Source of the DNA: Atriophallophorus winterbourni | Lineage: Eukaryota; Platyhelminthes; Trematoda; Plagiorchiida; Microphallidae | Length of the DNA stretch: 64,000 bases | NCBI GenBank assembly: GCA_013407085.1 | Contig: JACCGJ010001312.1 | Coordinates: 124,001-188,000 of the forward strand | Reading direction: 5' to 3' | In this document: positions 20,755-33,751 of the stretch, piece by piece | Layout of the letters: each line of letters opens with the position of its first letter | Numbering within the stretch: position 1 is the stretch's first letter | Notes under the pieces: generated by a model | The model's database searches: none | Told to the model about the DNA's origin: nothing | Seen by the model: the letters and a program-made list of their open reading frames with translations, nothing else | Position numbers and translations under genes: made by a program

Positions 20755-21055
20755 AACTCAATTTTCCAATGGAGAGAGTTGAATATATATTATATATAAC
20801 CTCTTTCGACCAGACATACAGGCTACGCTTTATTAACTTCAAATTTCAAATGTTGTTACGGTAGACACTGTCGGTATTCCATTAGTTTTTCAGGTCGCGC
20901 AGCAAATAGAACAACACATCAAATAAACTGTAGAATCCACGAGGTACGAACTATCAGGTAAATTTTAACCAAATAACATGTGTTCAGACTTATCTCAACT
21001 CAAAGACAGCTTACTTGTGACGAGCCGATTGAGATGCCGTTGAAAATTATGAAAA
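20755..21055. other. Nothing recognised
   Basis: AT-rich spacer between LINE fragments, with a TATATATTATATATAA run near 20785. Confidence 0.4.
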
Positions 21056-21059
21056 TGTT

Positions 21060-21340
21060 TCAGAGTAGAGTCCTCCGATGTTGAGAGGACAACTTCATTT
21101 GGAGGTGGCTCGTTAGATAAAACATGTAAATAATCAGAGAACGTGTCTGGGCCAAATTATCGAGAATAAGTGGTTGTATGTTACCTGGACCTAGAGATTT
21201 CGTTGGGTTAACGATTTCCGAGCACGCGCTTCACGTGGATTGAGATGCGTATTATATTATCCAGTATTACATCATTCAAAGCATTCTTTGGCATTGACTG
21301 AGTTAAACAATGGTCCAATACGGAAATGAAGTGATCACCT
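21060..21340 (-). mobile_element. LINE RT-start fragment, same family as 970-1300
   Basis: Aligns with 1000-1290 over at least 230 bp, including ATAATCAGAGAACGTGTCTG and GAGATGCGTATTATATTATC. On the - strand it carries the RT-opening block in decayed form. Two copies of one truncated region in one window suggests a moderately common family. Confidence 0.6.
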
Positions 21341-21344
21341 AGTA

Positions 21345-21965
21345 GTTTCGCATTCATCATCTTAGAATACTAATTCAAGGTGATTCAATATAATTCCAGG
21401 TATTTAATTGTCTAAAAATCAACTAGCTTAACAATAAACATAGGATGGTAAAATTTGTTTGTAAGTGTAGAAAACAAGATAAACAATCTGATTCAGCAGT
21501 AGATAAGAATTCGGGAAACGAAAAGTTTAATAAACATCTGTGTAATTTCGTTTTAAAGTCATGCACATGTTGGAATGAGCAACGGTACAAGGTAAACTGT
21601 TCTAAGTAAAGCAGTCACGGACAGAATAAAAATAAATTCAACCTTTCATGCTAGAATGGTGTGTCATCAGCATATCTCCATTGTCCGATAAGTTTTTGTA
21701 TCCTTTACCGAAAAGGGTGGCTCGAGATATGGAATATTTTATTAAGTAGGATATGGCCTCTTGTGATTCGCCGATAAGGAAAATCAAACAGATTCTGATA
21801 AGCTATCCTTTCGTTATAAGGCATGTTTCCGATGCCGAAAAATAGTTTAGGTGAGCAATGATAAAATTCACGGATTCACGGATTTATAATGAAAATGTTA
21901 ATACTTTACTACACCACAAAAACACGGTATGAATGAAAAGGTAAAAAATACAATAGTATAAAAAT
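21345..21965. other. Nothing recognised
   Basis: AT-rich, short frames only. It includes an AAAGCAGTCACGGACAGAAT stretch without known context. It may be the 3' untranslated region of the following - strand LINE. Confidence 0.35.
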
Positions 21966-21969
21966 GAAT

Positions 21970-24250
21970 AGATTCTATCAAATGTAAGTCTCACACATAA
22001 TATTCATTTGTTTGTATAACATCGCCAGGCAAGGAGAGTCCAATACACGTTGAGGTTGGGATTTCCATATAATGCGTACGGCAAAAATCGCGCCGGTACT
22101 CATTAAGTAAACTTGGGATGTAAAGGAATAATCTATCTCCGCTTGTCACTTTCTTATCACTCACATCGAGCAAGTGTCTTGGTAGATGTCCGTCGGTAGT
22201 CACCATTCTATAAACCTGAATAACATGGAGCTGTATCTTCCTTTGGGTAAATTCACATAGACCCAGACCTCGTAATTTGTCGAAATATGGAACACTTCGT
22301 AGACTGATCACTAACTTTCCTGCACTGTGATAGATTTTATCAAAGAGAGCGAAATCTGTTAGCAGCTAAGGAGCTCAGACCTCTACCGCATACTCCATCG
22401 TAGGGCTAAGTTAGACATTCATTATTCTCGGTACTGCTAACAGCGAGAATCTTCCATATATTCTTCGAAAGATACCTAACAAATCTGCTAGCTTGTCGAT
22501 ATAGATTCTGGCATTGAACAGTGCTCTTCAGAATTCCACAAATCCATGCTACAACATATTTTCCAACGAGCTTAAAGCTAAGTTTTTAGTTCCCAATTGA
22601 TATGTTCAAGGGACATTCTCGCCGCGGTGGAGCATCTTAGTTTTCCGTATGTTGAATGTGATATTATTCATGACAGCCCAATTCGACATGCTGTCCCTTG
22701 GAGTTTCTCACAGTCATCTGCAGAACCGATTTGTGTCAAAATTTTCATATCATTCGCCAACAAGATTCAAGATTCAATAATTCATAGTATAAAAAGCTTG
22801 TAGCTATACAACACCATAGTATATTCGTATAAGGATATGATGGGGTTTTTTCAATCGTCTATGTTTAATAGAAAAAAGAGCAAGAGTATTACGTATCTTT
22901 GTGGGACTCCGCTGGTGCTTTTTAACTCTTGGGATAGCACTCCGTTGACTTTAACCTGTTCCTGACAATCCGACAACCATGAGAGAAGTGGTTCACATAT
23001 TCCCAAAGCTATCAGTTTTAGAAGAAGCAAACGGTGATTGACGTTATCAAAAGCAATGCAATGCAATGAACTTGTATCCAACTCCTTCGTCCAGTCGTCT
23101 AACGCTATAAGAAGATTTGTTAGACAAGAACGATGAGATCGAAATCCATGCTGCGCTGGCGAAAAAGAATTATGTAATTCAAGGTGTGCAACCATTCTTT
23201 TCGAGACTATACGTTCCATGGCCTTACCAAGAATAGGTAAAAGTGTGACGGGACGATAATTTGCAGCGTCAGATCGGCAGCCTCCTTTAAATATAGGTGT
23301 AATCACGCCAGAATTCCAATCATTCGGTACTACTCCCTTAAGAATCTAGCGGTTAAACAGGATGGAAAGCGGTTCACAAAGCGGACGATGGCAGAACCTC
23401 AGCTCATCCTGTGTTATGCTATCCGCACCTAGGAATTATCTTACATTAAGTTTGAGCAACTGTCTGGCTACGATCTCTGGATTTATCAAACTTTCGCCGA
23501 ATGTCTCGATTCCTGAGTCGGCTTAATACTCACAACGTTCAAATAAAACGTTTGACACGAACACTTTAGATAAATAAATTGCAAAAGCATTCGCGTTTTC
23601 CAACGCGGGCGAAGTGAGTTTTTCACCAATCTGAACGGTAAAAATACCTGGTTTTGACTTTTGCTTTCGCGTTCATGATTTTTGTAGAGTAACTTGAGGT
23701 TGCGTTCCATTTGAAAGAAACATCAATTGGTGCGCTTCCGTATCATCTGGAACAAGTGCAGTCACTTTGTTGCGTAACATACGGAAATGTTGCCAAGGAA
23801 TCTTTTGAGAACGATCTGCGAGTTCTCATATATCTTCAGTTTCAGAAAATATATAGGTTCGTTCCACTGCGAGTCATGGCTTATGTGGTCCGTCTACTAA
23901 TTCAAAAACCGACAAGCGATTTACTCAGGATCAATTAATCAACCCAGCGAAACACCTCATTTCGAGGAAGATATTAGTGTGTACTGCCAACATAGTCGAA
24001 CACAAGCACTGAATGGTCACCAAGACCTAGCGGAGCCTGGGATCCGATCACATAAACAGATTGTTCATCCAATGTACACACGAAATCCAAGACGCAGGGG
24101 CGTTCAGAACCTCTTCTCCGAGAGCATTCATGAATATGTTTGTATAAAGGGACTGAATCTAGTAACTCTTTAAATCTGTATTCGAGCGTTTTTGGTTAGT
24201 GAACGTCCCTGATATAAAGAATAAGTAGCTTGCAATCACTCATAATAAGT
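21970..24250 (-). mobile_element. CR1-like LINE (element B), decayed
   Basis: Read on the - strand: endonuclease end (24200-23940: LLDSVPLYKHIHECSR, then LGDHSVLVFDYV), linker (23710-23486), RT (23306-22851: MITPIFKGGCRSDAANYRPV, AQHGFRSHRSCLTNLLIALD, FDNVNHRLLLLKL, TSGVPQ) and tail (22311-21991). The RT is cut before the FADD motif, and many frameshifts are present. More diverged than element A. Confidence 0.75.
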
Positions 24251-24255
24251 ATTGT

Positions 24256-26270
24256 TAGAAGAAGAAGAAGGAAAATGGCTTTATTCGAGTACACGAATGT
24301 TCAGCAATACTATTAATTCAACCATACAAAACAGAATCTACATTTGTTTAAAAAGACATGTCAAATAATGATGATGACACTTCAGTTGATATACTGTCAG
24401 TTTCTTCCTCAAATCGAGAATAACTTTCGTATGATCAACCAAATATCGAGCCAGGTAAGTAATAAAAGAATTTTTGAACTTCTCAGTTCTTGCATACGGG
24501 ACGATATGTTGACTACGCGGAGCTGGGAACGATCTGTAAGCCATAAGGACCTCATGCAGTGGGTGTGCATTATCAGACGATATGACTCTGACCAAACTGT
24601 CATATTCACGAAAGTGGCGTTCGACGATCATATCAAGAATTAACTCGGTAGAGGAAAAGCTCAATCTTAAAATTAATTTGATTCCTCTTCTGATCATCAA
24701 AAAATTCTTTTCAAGAAGACCAGGAAAGATTATAGGGGATGCGTAGATTAAAATGGGAACAATGCAGGAAAAAACAAAAGATCTAACTACATCAGGAGGA
24801 ACAGCTAAAATGATAACCTTCTGACCTGCAAGTACAGCGCAGTCACATGATCGGTCCATTTGAGACCCTGTGATAAAATAACGCCAAGTTACTTGAAACA
24901 TTCGCTTCTGCTGAAGTTCGAGCCATGGAAGGAAATCGTGGGAATTCCTTGAATCAGAGTTTGACGACGCTGACCAGCCAAGTTTGAAAATATTACCTCT
25001 TTGCATTTTTGAGGATCTAACGATAAGCCGAGTGAGGACGACCACCGGCCAATGTTGTTGATAATAAATTCAGATGTAGGAGAGTCAGCTCGTCTATGGT
25101 GGTCAAAAACAACAGCAATGTCATCAGCATATTTCAGAATAATAGTGGAATGAAAGCAAGGAAGATCAGAAATGTAGATAGAAAATAAGAATAGGGAAAG
25201 TGTTGCGCCTTGTAGAACACCACGAGAAATCGCTACAGAATTGGAATAGTATACTGCACGCGGTCCTCAAAATAGGACGCTATCCAGTGAACTAGGGTCA
25301 GGGGTACACCGCAATCATGAAGTTTTTTGAGCAAAAAAGTCTGATAACACTATTGAAAGCGTTGGTGTAATCAAGAAAAAACCTGCACCGTTTTTGATTT
25401 CGAATCCAATGACCGGGATACATGGTCAGTTAGCAACGCAAGTGCGTCTACTGTCGAACGATTTTTGCGGTAGGCGAACTGATGCGAATCTTCTACCTAG
25501 CAACTCGGAAAAAGTTGTAGCACTATACGTTCCAGTAATTTGAGTAGCTGCGACGTACACGCAATAGGGCGGTACTCCCCAGGATCATTTTTGGGATTGG
25601 TGTAATACGTACCGACTTCCAACAGTCAGGAAAAATACTTTGCTAAATGCATCTGTTGAAGATAGATGAGATCGGTGAAGAAAGTTGACGTGCGCATTCT
25701 TTCAGCAAAAGAGGGGAAAGATTATCGGGGCCTGGAGCCTTTGAGCGGGCTACAGCGTAAAGTGACTGCATAACTTCCTCTGAGGTTGTAAAAGTTGGAG
25801 TTGAGAAATAGGATGGTGGTGAAACAAAATCAGTGATTTCTTGGGTTCGATAAAAAGATAAAAAAGATTCATTAATTGAATTAATAACATGGATAAAGGG
25901 AAGTACCTTCCTGTCTTTGCCATACAAACCTTTGAGCGCACTCCATAATTGACGACTGTTATTCGTTCTCAAAAATTGATTTGACGTATATCTCTCGCAT
26001 GCGTTGAATCTCAAGCTTGATTGATGAAGACAGCTGGGAGACAGCGTGACGATCTAGATTTTTGAAAGCCTTTTCCTTCAGTCTTCAGAGGCGCTTCAAT
26101 TTATTGGAGCAAAACAATCAGGTCGAACAAAAATAGTTTCCTGTGGACAGCATATATCAAAGCAAAAGTTGGGATAGGATGTAAAAACGTCACATTCAAG
26201 TGAAACGTCCGGTTTGTTAAAAATACGTAAGTCAGTGACTCTTAGCATGGTCATCACCGCTGAGATATTG
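24256..26270 (-). mobile_element. Second LINE family (element C) with AATAAA and (CTT)n 3' end
   Basis: The 3' end reads, on the - strand, GAATAAAGCC followed by CCTTCTTCTTCTTC at 24256-24290; the same terminus occurs at 52572-52610. Upstream are the C-terminal frame (25045-24338, 235 codons), a decayed RT centre (FLDYTNAFNSV, near 25370) and the RT start (26014-25643, with RSKAPGPDNLSPLLLKECAR). Sequence and tail differ from elements A, B and D, so it is a separate LINE family. Confidence 0.75.
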
Positions 26271-26282
26271 TCAGGTTCGCAT

Positions 26283-26490
26283 GCTCTACTTACTTTACTT
26301 TACTTTAGTGCGAGTATCTCCTCCTGGAGGATGAGTCGGCTTCATTGATGTCACGGATTGCAGCCGCCCACGCTTGGCGGTTAGAAGCGAGATCCGCGCA
26401 GATTGTAAGCCAGGTCCGGTCCCACGTGCGCCATCCGTAAACCGATCGTAGGCCAAGCAGCTCCACGCACGATTCTGAAAGTTATGTAAC
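26283..26490 (-). mobile_element. RTE-type LINE 3' end with (AAAGT)n tail
   Basis: On the - strand, WLTICADLASNRQAWAAAIR then DINEADSSSRR leads to a stop and an AGTAAAGTAAAGTAAGT tail. This is the C-terminus and microsatellite tail of an RTE-type LINE; related ends are at 47685-47900 and 50600-50700. Confidence 0.7.
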
Positions 26491-26639
26491 TATGCCCCAT
26501 AGTTCCGTAGATTTTAGGGAGTATTGAGATCACACAGTGATCAGAATTTCTAATCGGCGCAGATTTACGGGCATGATACATTTGTGGCGCATTAGTGAAA
26601 GCGTAATCCAGACAAGCATCGTATTAATCTGATGTATAC

Positions 26640-26890
26640 TATCTGGTCATACAACATCAAGGTTCTTACCGACATTAGACAAGAGGTAGCTTTTAAAAAT
26701 GTTACTGGAATATTCCATGTAGCAGACAACTTGATAACCTTTTGAGTATCCTTCATTCAGTGATTTACTAAACTTGACATCATCCGAAAACATATAGCAC
26801 GGACACTCGAGCGACATTGTTAAGCCATCGATGAAAATAAGGAAATATAGCGGTCCGATTAAACTAAGCAGCAACGCTCACTTTGTGGGA
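26640..26890 (-). mobile_element. LINE RT fragment
   Basis: A 75-codon frame with IGPLYFLIFIDGL followed by MFSDDVKF matches the GPLLF...FADD part of CR1-like RT. It is isolated between an RTE end and a Gypsy LTR. Confidence 0.6.
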
Positions 26891-27046
26891 ACATATACAG
26901 ACAATTCTGACGTGAAAGTACCTATTGCTTAAGACATGTATTATCTATTTTCTCAGATTATCATCGATAACCGTATAATCAAGTTTTATGCAAACGATCT
27001 GTGGTTTATCGACAGAACCTATTCCCTAATAGCACTCACAAGACTA

Positions 27047-27189
27047 TGTACAAATGGTATTCAATCGAAGAATATCGTTAACTGAGTTAACGAACAGAAA
27101 ATTGATTGAATGTTTGTAAAACGATAAAAGGAAATCGATAAATCAATATGGCGTTATCGGTAATCGAATCGAAACGATAATGTATACGT
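27047..27189 (-). repeat. Gypsy element 3' LTR, first part (interrupted by BEL/Pao)
   Basis: Aligns with 33752-33890 (for example AACTGAGTTAACGAACAGAAAAT and ATATGGCGTTAT). Its continuation is at 31749-31796 across the BEL/Pao insertion. Boundaries are approximate. Confidence 0.75.
27185..27189. repeat. BEL/Pao target duplication TACGT (left)
   Basis: TACGT, matching 31744-31748. Five bases suits BEL/Pao. Confidence 0.9.
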
Positions 27190-27710
27190 TGTATCGACCA
27201 ATGTCGTTAGTTAACGCGTAGATCTCCCGTCCCTAGTTCGACAAATTCAGAACCACGATTTGGGTTTACTACGGCACTGTAATTAATGACAGTTACAATA
27301 ATAATGGTATACAAACCTCAATTATATCGGAACGCACCGGTACAATGGAGTCAAAACTCCAGCAATAATAGATTCAATGAAAATGACGACCTGACGCATA
27401 AAAACTAGAAATAGTTAATTTACCAATGTTGTCGTCCAAATTTCCGTATCAAACAACAAATGACACACAAATTGGTGTCCAAATTGAAACAATAAAATGA
27501 GCCCAAATACCACGTGCAAAAATATGTGGAATTTTAATGGCAGCCAAGCAAAATCAATTAGTTCAACAAAACAAAAAATGTGTACAAGTGGATCGAACAG
27601 TATCAAAAATGTATACACAAATATGTAAAACCGTGAAGAATTAAGAAAAAATCAATTTGTTTAAATAGAAAAATAAGAAGGAATTTTACACAAATTTCTT
27701 GTCATTTACA
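27190..27710 (-). repeat. BEL/Pao 3' LTR (521 bp)
   Basis: Starts TGTATCGACC and ends CATTTACA in + orientation, so it has TG...CA ends on either strand. It differs from the other LTR by a few substitutions and 1-3 base indels. Confidence 0.95.
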
Positions 27711-27935
27711 CCGCCCGCCAAATTCCTTCTAGAGCTAACTTCTGAATGAACAAACTGATTGGTTCCACCTTCCTAACTACCCGACCCTGAATAAAGCAGA
27801 ATGGCAATGACTCTATTTAGTGGCGAGTCACACACGCCACGTCGCATCGCCATCATTGGACACATGTGGCTTTTTATAGGGAAATAGTTTGCCGGACTAA
27901 GACCCACCACGTCCTCAGGTTCTGCCGTTTTCCCT

Positions 27936-30900
27936 TTAAGAAGTTTGAGCTAGCCCTATCTGCGCCGCCACGCCAGACTCCGAGCATTCCTCTTCTTGTG
28001 CTCCTTCCAGCAGACAAATTTTCCGTATGTCACGTGTTACCAAACCATTTTTTGAGCGAAAAACAACAGTCTTGACCAGATCATCTTGAGTTATCGGTCT
28101 GGCATCTAACCGTTTACAGGTTAAGCATTTCGCGATTGCTCGCTTCACGCATGATAGCCCACTGATCGGCCAAAATTTCCTGCGCAGGACGCTGAGGGTA
28201 TGCGCTGGCCCAGAATGTCCTTCGAGCAGATGAACATCAAAAATCAATAGGTCAGTAACATTATGCCTTTTAGGAATTATAATGGGATGAATGCTTTCAT
28301 CTTCAAGATCAGAATGCCTCAATCGACCACCAACTTTCCTAATACCTTGATCAATAAATTGGCGTAACTTCTTCAATGATGACACATTGAACTCGCATGG
28401 CTCACTTAGCGCCTTATCACCAAATACATTCCGCTGCGTCAATCGAATAATTTCTGCTTCGGCATTTCGGAATTCGTCTAATCCGATCTTGCCTACCGAT
28501 AAAGATCCATTGGAGCCAGGACCAAACATGATAATAACATAACGCTTGAAACAGATCAGCCATGCAATCGAGCGTACAAGCCGTTTCCAACTAGAGAATC
28601 GACGAAGAATGACGTCCATCCGAATCCTTTTAATGGGACCCGAAATGTCATTTTTGTCCCAACGGAGAAATCGAAGAGCATCTCTATCATTCTCTGGCAC
28701 CTTTACCTGTAAGAACATTTCTTCGATATCAGCGGCGACGGCATAGGCGTGTAAGCGGAAGCGTATCAACACGTCGATCAAATTCGTTGTTAGATTTGGT
28801 CCTTGAAGTAGGGCATCATTCAACGATACAGCGTTGTGTTTAGCAGCACAATCGAACACAATTCTAAGCTTCTCTGGTTTCTTAGGATTGAAAACAGGAT
28901 GGTGAGGCAAATACCAAGCATGATTCTCATCTGCATTACTCGGAATGGTTTCGATATAACCAGTAGTCAAATGATGTGCCATTATCCTGTTGTAGCGTTC
29001 GAATAACGCACTGTCACGTTCGAATCGAAGCCTCAAGTAGCCCAAGCGCTTTTCCGCTATCCAATAATTTGCGGTAAGTTTACGTCTATCACCTCTCCAT
29101 GGTAGCGGCACCTGGAAGTGACCGTCAATAAATTTTGATCGTTTTACTAGAGAAAATGCTTCTTCATCTTCACGCGATCGTTCCTTGCTTTCTGTGGCAA
29201 TATCCGCAAATTCAGTATTGTATGGCCTCCTGATACATTCATCGATGGACCCCTCATCCGTATAAGAATTTAAACTGAAGACATTTTTCGAGTCTTGGCA
29301 TGCCGGTCCTTGCAAAATCCAACCCAACAATGTTTTCGTTGCAAATGGACGGCGCCTACCTCCTAATCGCTGTTCCAACGCCCAATGCGCTTCCGGAACG
29401 TTACATCCAATCAGCAAGGTTATTTCTTGTCCAACATTCTCTGAGAATGTTAGATCCTTCAAATGATCATATCTTGCGATGATACTATTCGGGGAATTCA
29501 TTGTTACTTCAGGTAACTTGGAAACCGTGTACGCTTCGGCAACATGAATTACTTCATCCCCGTCAACGGAATGTACATTGAAACTCAATACTGAACTTTT
29601 CAATTTTTGATGCAAACCGAGCGAGGTTATCGACACATCAACTGCGACACTAGGCATACCGAATTTCTCAACAAATCTTTGTGAGATCAGAGTGGTATCC
29701 GAGCCATTATCGAGTAACGCTACGACTGGAACAAGCCCCACAGGCGTGTCAATTTTCACCGTCAGGTAACCCAGGCTTACTGCTGGACTGAGAGCAGTAG
29801 CACTGTAATTAATAGTTTTTTGTTGCTCACTTATACGATTATAATGTAGAGACGAATGGTGACGTCTACCACACCCTTCGACGGAGCAAACAGTCGGCAC
29901 CTTGCAGTCGCATGCTTTATGAGACCGGTTCAAGCAAACGTAGCACATACCGTGTTGCTTAGCAATAGCCCATCTGTCTTTCACATCAGCCTTCAGATAT
30001 GTAGGGCAGTTTTCTATTCGATGAGGTCCTTTACACTGGTAGCATTCTATTCGCATTGATGGGGAGTAACTTGTGGTCATGTACACTCTTCGTCCTTCGG
30101 ACAATTTCAATTTCTCCGATGGCTTAGTCTCATTAATGAGCATGCCAAACCTGCTCCTGGCGATTCTCGCTTTGCGGGAGACAAACTCGGATAAACGTGC
30201 AAAGTCAACTTCTGACCCATCAGCGGCAATCGCATCTGCCAGTTCAGCCCATTGCTGTTGTAGTCCAGCCGGCAAACATTTGACCAATCCTTCCAAGGTG
30301 GTGACAGAGTTCAAGTCTGCTTCACAGCGCATTTGCTTTAAAGCAATCTGACAACTTTCCATCTTCAAAGCAAGGTTTGACAGACTATCCGAATCGCTTC
30401 TTACTTTGGCTGCTTCACTCAACACCTCGGTCAATAACGAGCGTGCAACGACATGAGGCAGGCCAAACATTTCCTGTAGGATGCTGCGTGCTCTTTTATA
30501 CCCGTCTTCAGGCGACAGCATCACACAAGCATCAATCGCTTTTCGAGCATTGCCTCGGCAATAATACATAAGATATAGCAAACGCTGTCCGGAATCGCAA
30601 GTTTTCGATTCTATATAACACTCAAATTGCCGAATAAATTTCCAGTAATCCACCGAATTGCCATCAAATGTAGATAACTCTACCCTAGGCAATGAAGCAA
30701 CATCGTTGACGACCCTTTGTGACATTTTCACCGCTTCCGACTCAATATGTCGATTAACCGGAACTTCAGCAACATAGTTGTCGTTGACACTGCATCCGCT
30801 CAAACGAGCTATCGTCTCCTTAGCAATCACTAAATCTCTCTCTAATTCGAGCTCACGCACAGACGGCCCATGTTTAGAGTCGAAATTAGGACTACCTCGA

Positions 30901-31007
30901 GATGATATACAAGAGCTACGCGAGGCGGAACCAACAGTGTCACTATCATTATTACAGGCAAGCTTATCAGTAATGTTCAGACGTTTCGATTTACGTGGCA
31001 TTATCAA
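27936..31007 (-). pseudogene. BEL/Pao gag-pol polyprotein, in-frame deleted
   Basis: One open frame of 1,023 codons (likely start at MPRKSKR, 31001). In order: gag with a DUF1759-like region (LPRVELSTFDGNSVDYWKFI), zinc knuckles (CYQCKGPHRIENC, CYVCLNRSHKACDC), a Pao-type protease (VALLDNGSDTTLIS), the RT start (LRIVFDCAAKHNAVSLND and AVAADIEEMFLQVKVPE, first catalytic D). The RT then stops before its YVDD, and the frame jumps to the region before integrase (FSSWKRLVRSIAWL) and the H2C2 zinc finger (GHSGPAHTLSVLRRKFWPI ... CLTCK). The integrase core is absent and the last ~45 residues are unrelated sequence. RNase H is missing. The frame surviving two deletions is notable. Confidence 0.9.
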
Positions 31008-31225
31008 AAATGGCGAAACACAAAATAAAAAAAGGCAAGAACGTCACCAATGTTTGAACAGAAATGAGTAGATGTACGAGGGTCCAAGTTGATCCTCGTT
31101 CCGCTGGATTGGACCGTATCCAATTATGCAATTCGATTTGAGTGCTTCCCGTCAAGTTCGGGAAGAAAACGAATACTTCTCGTCCAGTTGGAGAAGAACC
31201 AAAATCCAGTTCCCAAATTGAGTAC

Positions 31226-31743
31226 TGTATCGACCAATGTCGTTAGTTAACGCGTAGATCTCCCGTCCCTAGTTCGACAAATTCAGAACCACGATTTGGG
31301 TTTACTACGGTACTGTAATTAATGACAGTTACAATAATAATGGTATACAAACCTCAATTATATCGGAACGCACCGGTACAATGGAGTCAAAACTCCAGCA
31401 ATAATAGATTCAATGAAAATGACGACCTGACGCATAAAAACTAGAAATAGTTAATTTACCAATGTTGTCGTCCAAATTTCTGTATCAAACAACAAATGAC
31501 ACACAAATTGGTGTCCAAATTGAAACAATAAAATGAGCCCAAATACCACGTGCAAAATATGTGGAATTTGATGGCAGCCAAGCAAAATCAATTAGTTCAA
31601 CAAAACAAAAAATGTGTACAAGTGGATCGAACAGTATCAAAAATGTATACACAAATAGTAAAACCGTGAAGAATTAAGAAAAAATCAATTTGTTTAAATA
31701 GAAAAATAAGAAGGAATTTTACACAAATTTCTTGTCATTTACA
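31226..31743 (-). repeat. BEL/Pao 5' LTR (518 bp)
   Basis: Same ends as the 3' LTR, with about 99% identity by eye. A primer binding site should lie just left of 31226; I could not assign a tRNA with confidence. Confidence 0.95.
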
Positions 31744-31748
31744 TACGT
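31744..31748. repeat. BEL/Pao target duplication TACGT (right)
   Basis: Matches 27185-27189. Confidence 0.9.
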
Positions 31749-31949
31749 TAACAAATTAAGATGATACAAAATATAAGGCTGTACAAATTACTATAGAATT
31801 TTCCCTAGATTCTCAAGGAACAAGAAAAAGACGCTCGATTGAACATTAGGTTATGAATTAATCAAACCTTGGGGAACATGGACATTATGACCAGAACGTG
31901 TTTGACTGCTAGCGGCTGGTAGTTGAGACACAAAGATAATTGTGGTGTA

Positions 31950-32430
31950 TCAGGGGAATCAGGCGTACGGTTGATTTCTGGTGAGGCGGATGATGAAACC
32001 TGTAGGTCTTGGTGTTACATCTGTGGAGTAACGTTTCGTGTATGTTCGTTCGATTCGGCCGTAGTGGGATAGACGTTGAATTGCTTTAATGCAGAAATAG
32101 CGTTGAATAAATGTCATTCTAAGAAATTTGAACAAATCAAGTAAAGTGGTAATGGCAGATTTGGGAATATCTTCCTCAGCTACGGGGATTTGATGATATG
32201 TGCGAACTAAATCCAACTTCGAAAACACAGATTTTCCGTGAAGAGACAGTGCAAAGTCATGTATTTGCGGAATAGGGTATCGATCTGGGATGGTTGCACG
32301 ATTTAGAGCACAGGTTTGTTAGTCGCCAGTCTGCGTGGAAAACTGAAAACCGGGGTTCCACGGGTTGAAATATGGTGTTTGATGTCATGTATCAGAGAAG
32401 TGTTGTGTGCACATGGTTTGAGGATATACG
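31950..32430 (-). pseudogene. Gypsy reverse transcriptase start
   Basis: On the - strand: HHISTRGTPVFSFPRRLA (the usual start of Gypsy RT), then [20 protein letters not shown] in another frame, [20 protein letters not shown] (catalytic D block) and [18 protein letters not shown]. At least one frameshift. No YVDD is seen, because the frame leads into unrelated sequence near 32100. Confidence 0.85.
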
Positions 32431-33297
32431 AAAATTCCCTCATGAGAGAAACGTAATTCGGTGCAGGATCTGAAATCAGGACTCGAATAGTTTGTATGGG
32501 TTTATTAAATGAATGGCCGATGGTGTTAATCTTTGTGACTTGTCAATGAGTTTTCATGTACTCACGTTGAATGAAATATTAAAGTGCGAGAGGAAATCGG
32601 CTCCCAGTATAAGGTTTTTACATCGGCAACAGTGAAGATCCATCGAAAGTTCCGTCGCAGACCAAGGTCGATGAAGAGTGATGTGGTTATTCTAGTACCG
32701 TTCGACGCTTGTGGGGTCATTGAAGATTGGTTTATGCGTTCTGAAATTGAGGGTGTGATAACGCAAAGTTGAGCTTGTGTTTTGTTGAACCATCAGTGAC
32801 GTTATTGCCAGTGGTGTTATTCCAAGACATTGCTGCCGCTTCTAGTGCCTGGCTTCGCGGTTTCCCTGATTGTGGTTTTGTGTTTTGAAGCTGCATGGGG
32901 TTCTTTTCACTGCCTTGACTTCTGTTTAAGTGCCTGATTTGTAAAGTCAAATTGATGATCTAGATTTTCAAAACAGATTTATCCTTATTTAAATCTACGC
33001 TGGAAGTACAAGGGGTAGAAATCTTTTGGCTGACCATTCAGATTGAGGTGTTACGAGAGATTTCATAGACTGCAGCTTGAGCAAGCTTGTCTAGGTTTTT
33101 GCGTTTTCCATTATAACCAGAACTTTGCGCAAATCGGTCGGCAAACTCAAGAACAAGATCTGTCGTAGAACTCGATCGTCAACCTTCAGTGCTGCCTATA
33201 ACTGTAACAAATGGCGTAAGCCTTGTGAAGGTGTTCGGCCTCCTAGCTCATATCTGGATAAGAGTTTTCGCAAGTATTGCTTATCGGTGTAACTGAT

Positions 33298-33590
33298 TCA
33301 TGAGATAATCGCAGATTTGAGCTCATCGTAAGGATCATTGGCAGGTTGATCATAAATAAAATCAATAACTTCTCTGGCTACGGAGGTTGGAGGCATTCCA
33401 ATAATGCGGTTGTGGCGTGTGCTTTGCCTTCGAACACGGTATGAATCGAATAGAGCTTCGATCTGTGCAAACCAAAAACGTGGATCGGTCGTGTTGAAGA
33501 CGGGTAGTATGAGTTGGTTCATAAAATCATCTTCCGTCTTTTCTTCCTTATTTGCATTATGGATAATGGCGCGAATCGCATTGAGTGCGT
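33298..33590 (-). pseudogene. Gypsy gag fragment
   Basis: The 74-codon frame has DPRFWFAQIEALFDSYRV, then GMPPTSVAREVIDFIYDQPA and DPYDELKSAII. This is the gag capsid signature common in flatworm Gypsy elements (WF.Q.EA.F ... PYD.LK). The upstream start lies near 33590. Confidence 0.8.
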
Positions 33591-33751
33591 GTTAGGGCTC
33601 ACCAATTTGTAGTGGATAGTGAAGAATGGACCCTTAGACTGCGTGGGTTCTAGTTACATCCACATACAATTTTGACTTCGAGATAAACACAGAGGCACGA
33701 AGACCGCGCGTGGATAAACAGTATATTGTAATTAATAAGTTTGTTGACAAC

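Larger units (their letters stand above)
27190..31743 (-). mobile_element. BEL/Pao LTR retrotransposon, young, internally deleted
   Basis: Identical-end LTRs (27190-27710 and 31226-31743) flank a single gag-pol frame, and TACGT is duplicated outside. Total length 4,554 bp is short for BEL/Pao (usually about 6-7 kb). The missing length matches two internal deletions in pol: the second half of RT plus RNase H, and the integrase catalytic core. It sits inside a Gypsy LTR. LTRs differ at only about five places, so the insertion is recent although the copy cannot encode a full polymerase. Confidence 0.95.

Noticed and set aside
26325..26350. GGATGAGTCGGCTTC as a hammerhead core (also at 50632)
   Set aside because: No GAAA box with a pairing stem follows; it is the coding end of an RTE element on the other strand.
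28546..31071. Several + strand frames under the BEL/Pao gag-pol
   Set aside because: Shadows of the 1,023-codon - strand frame.
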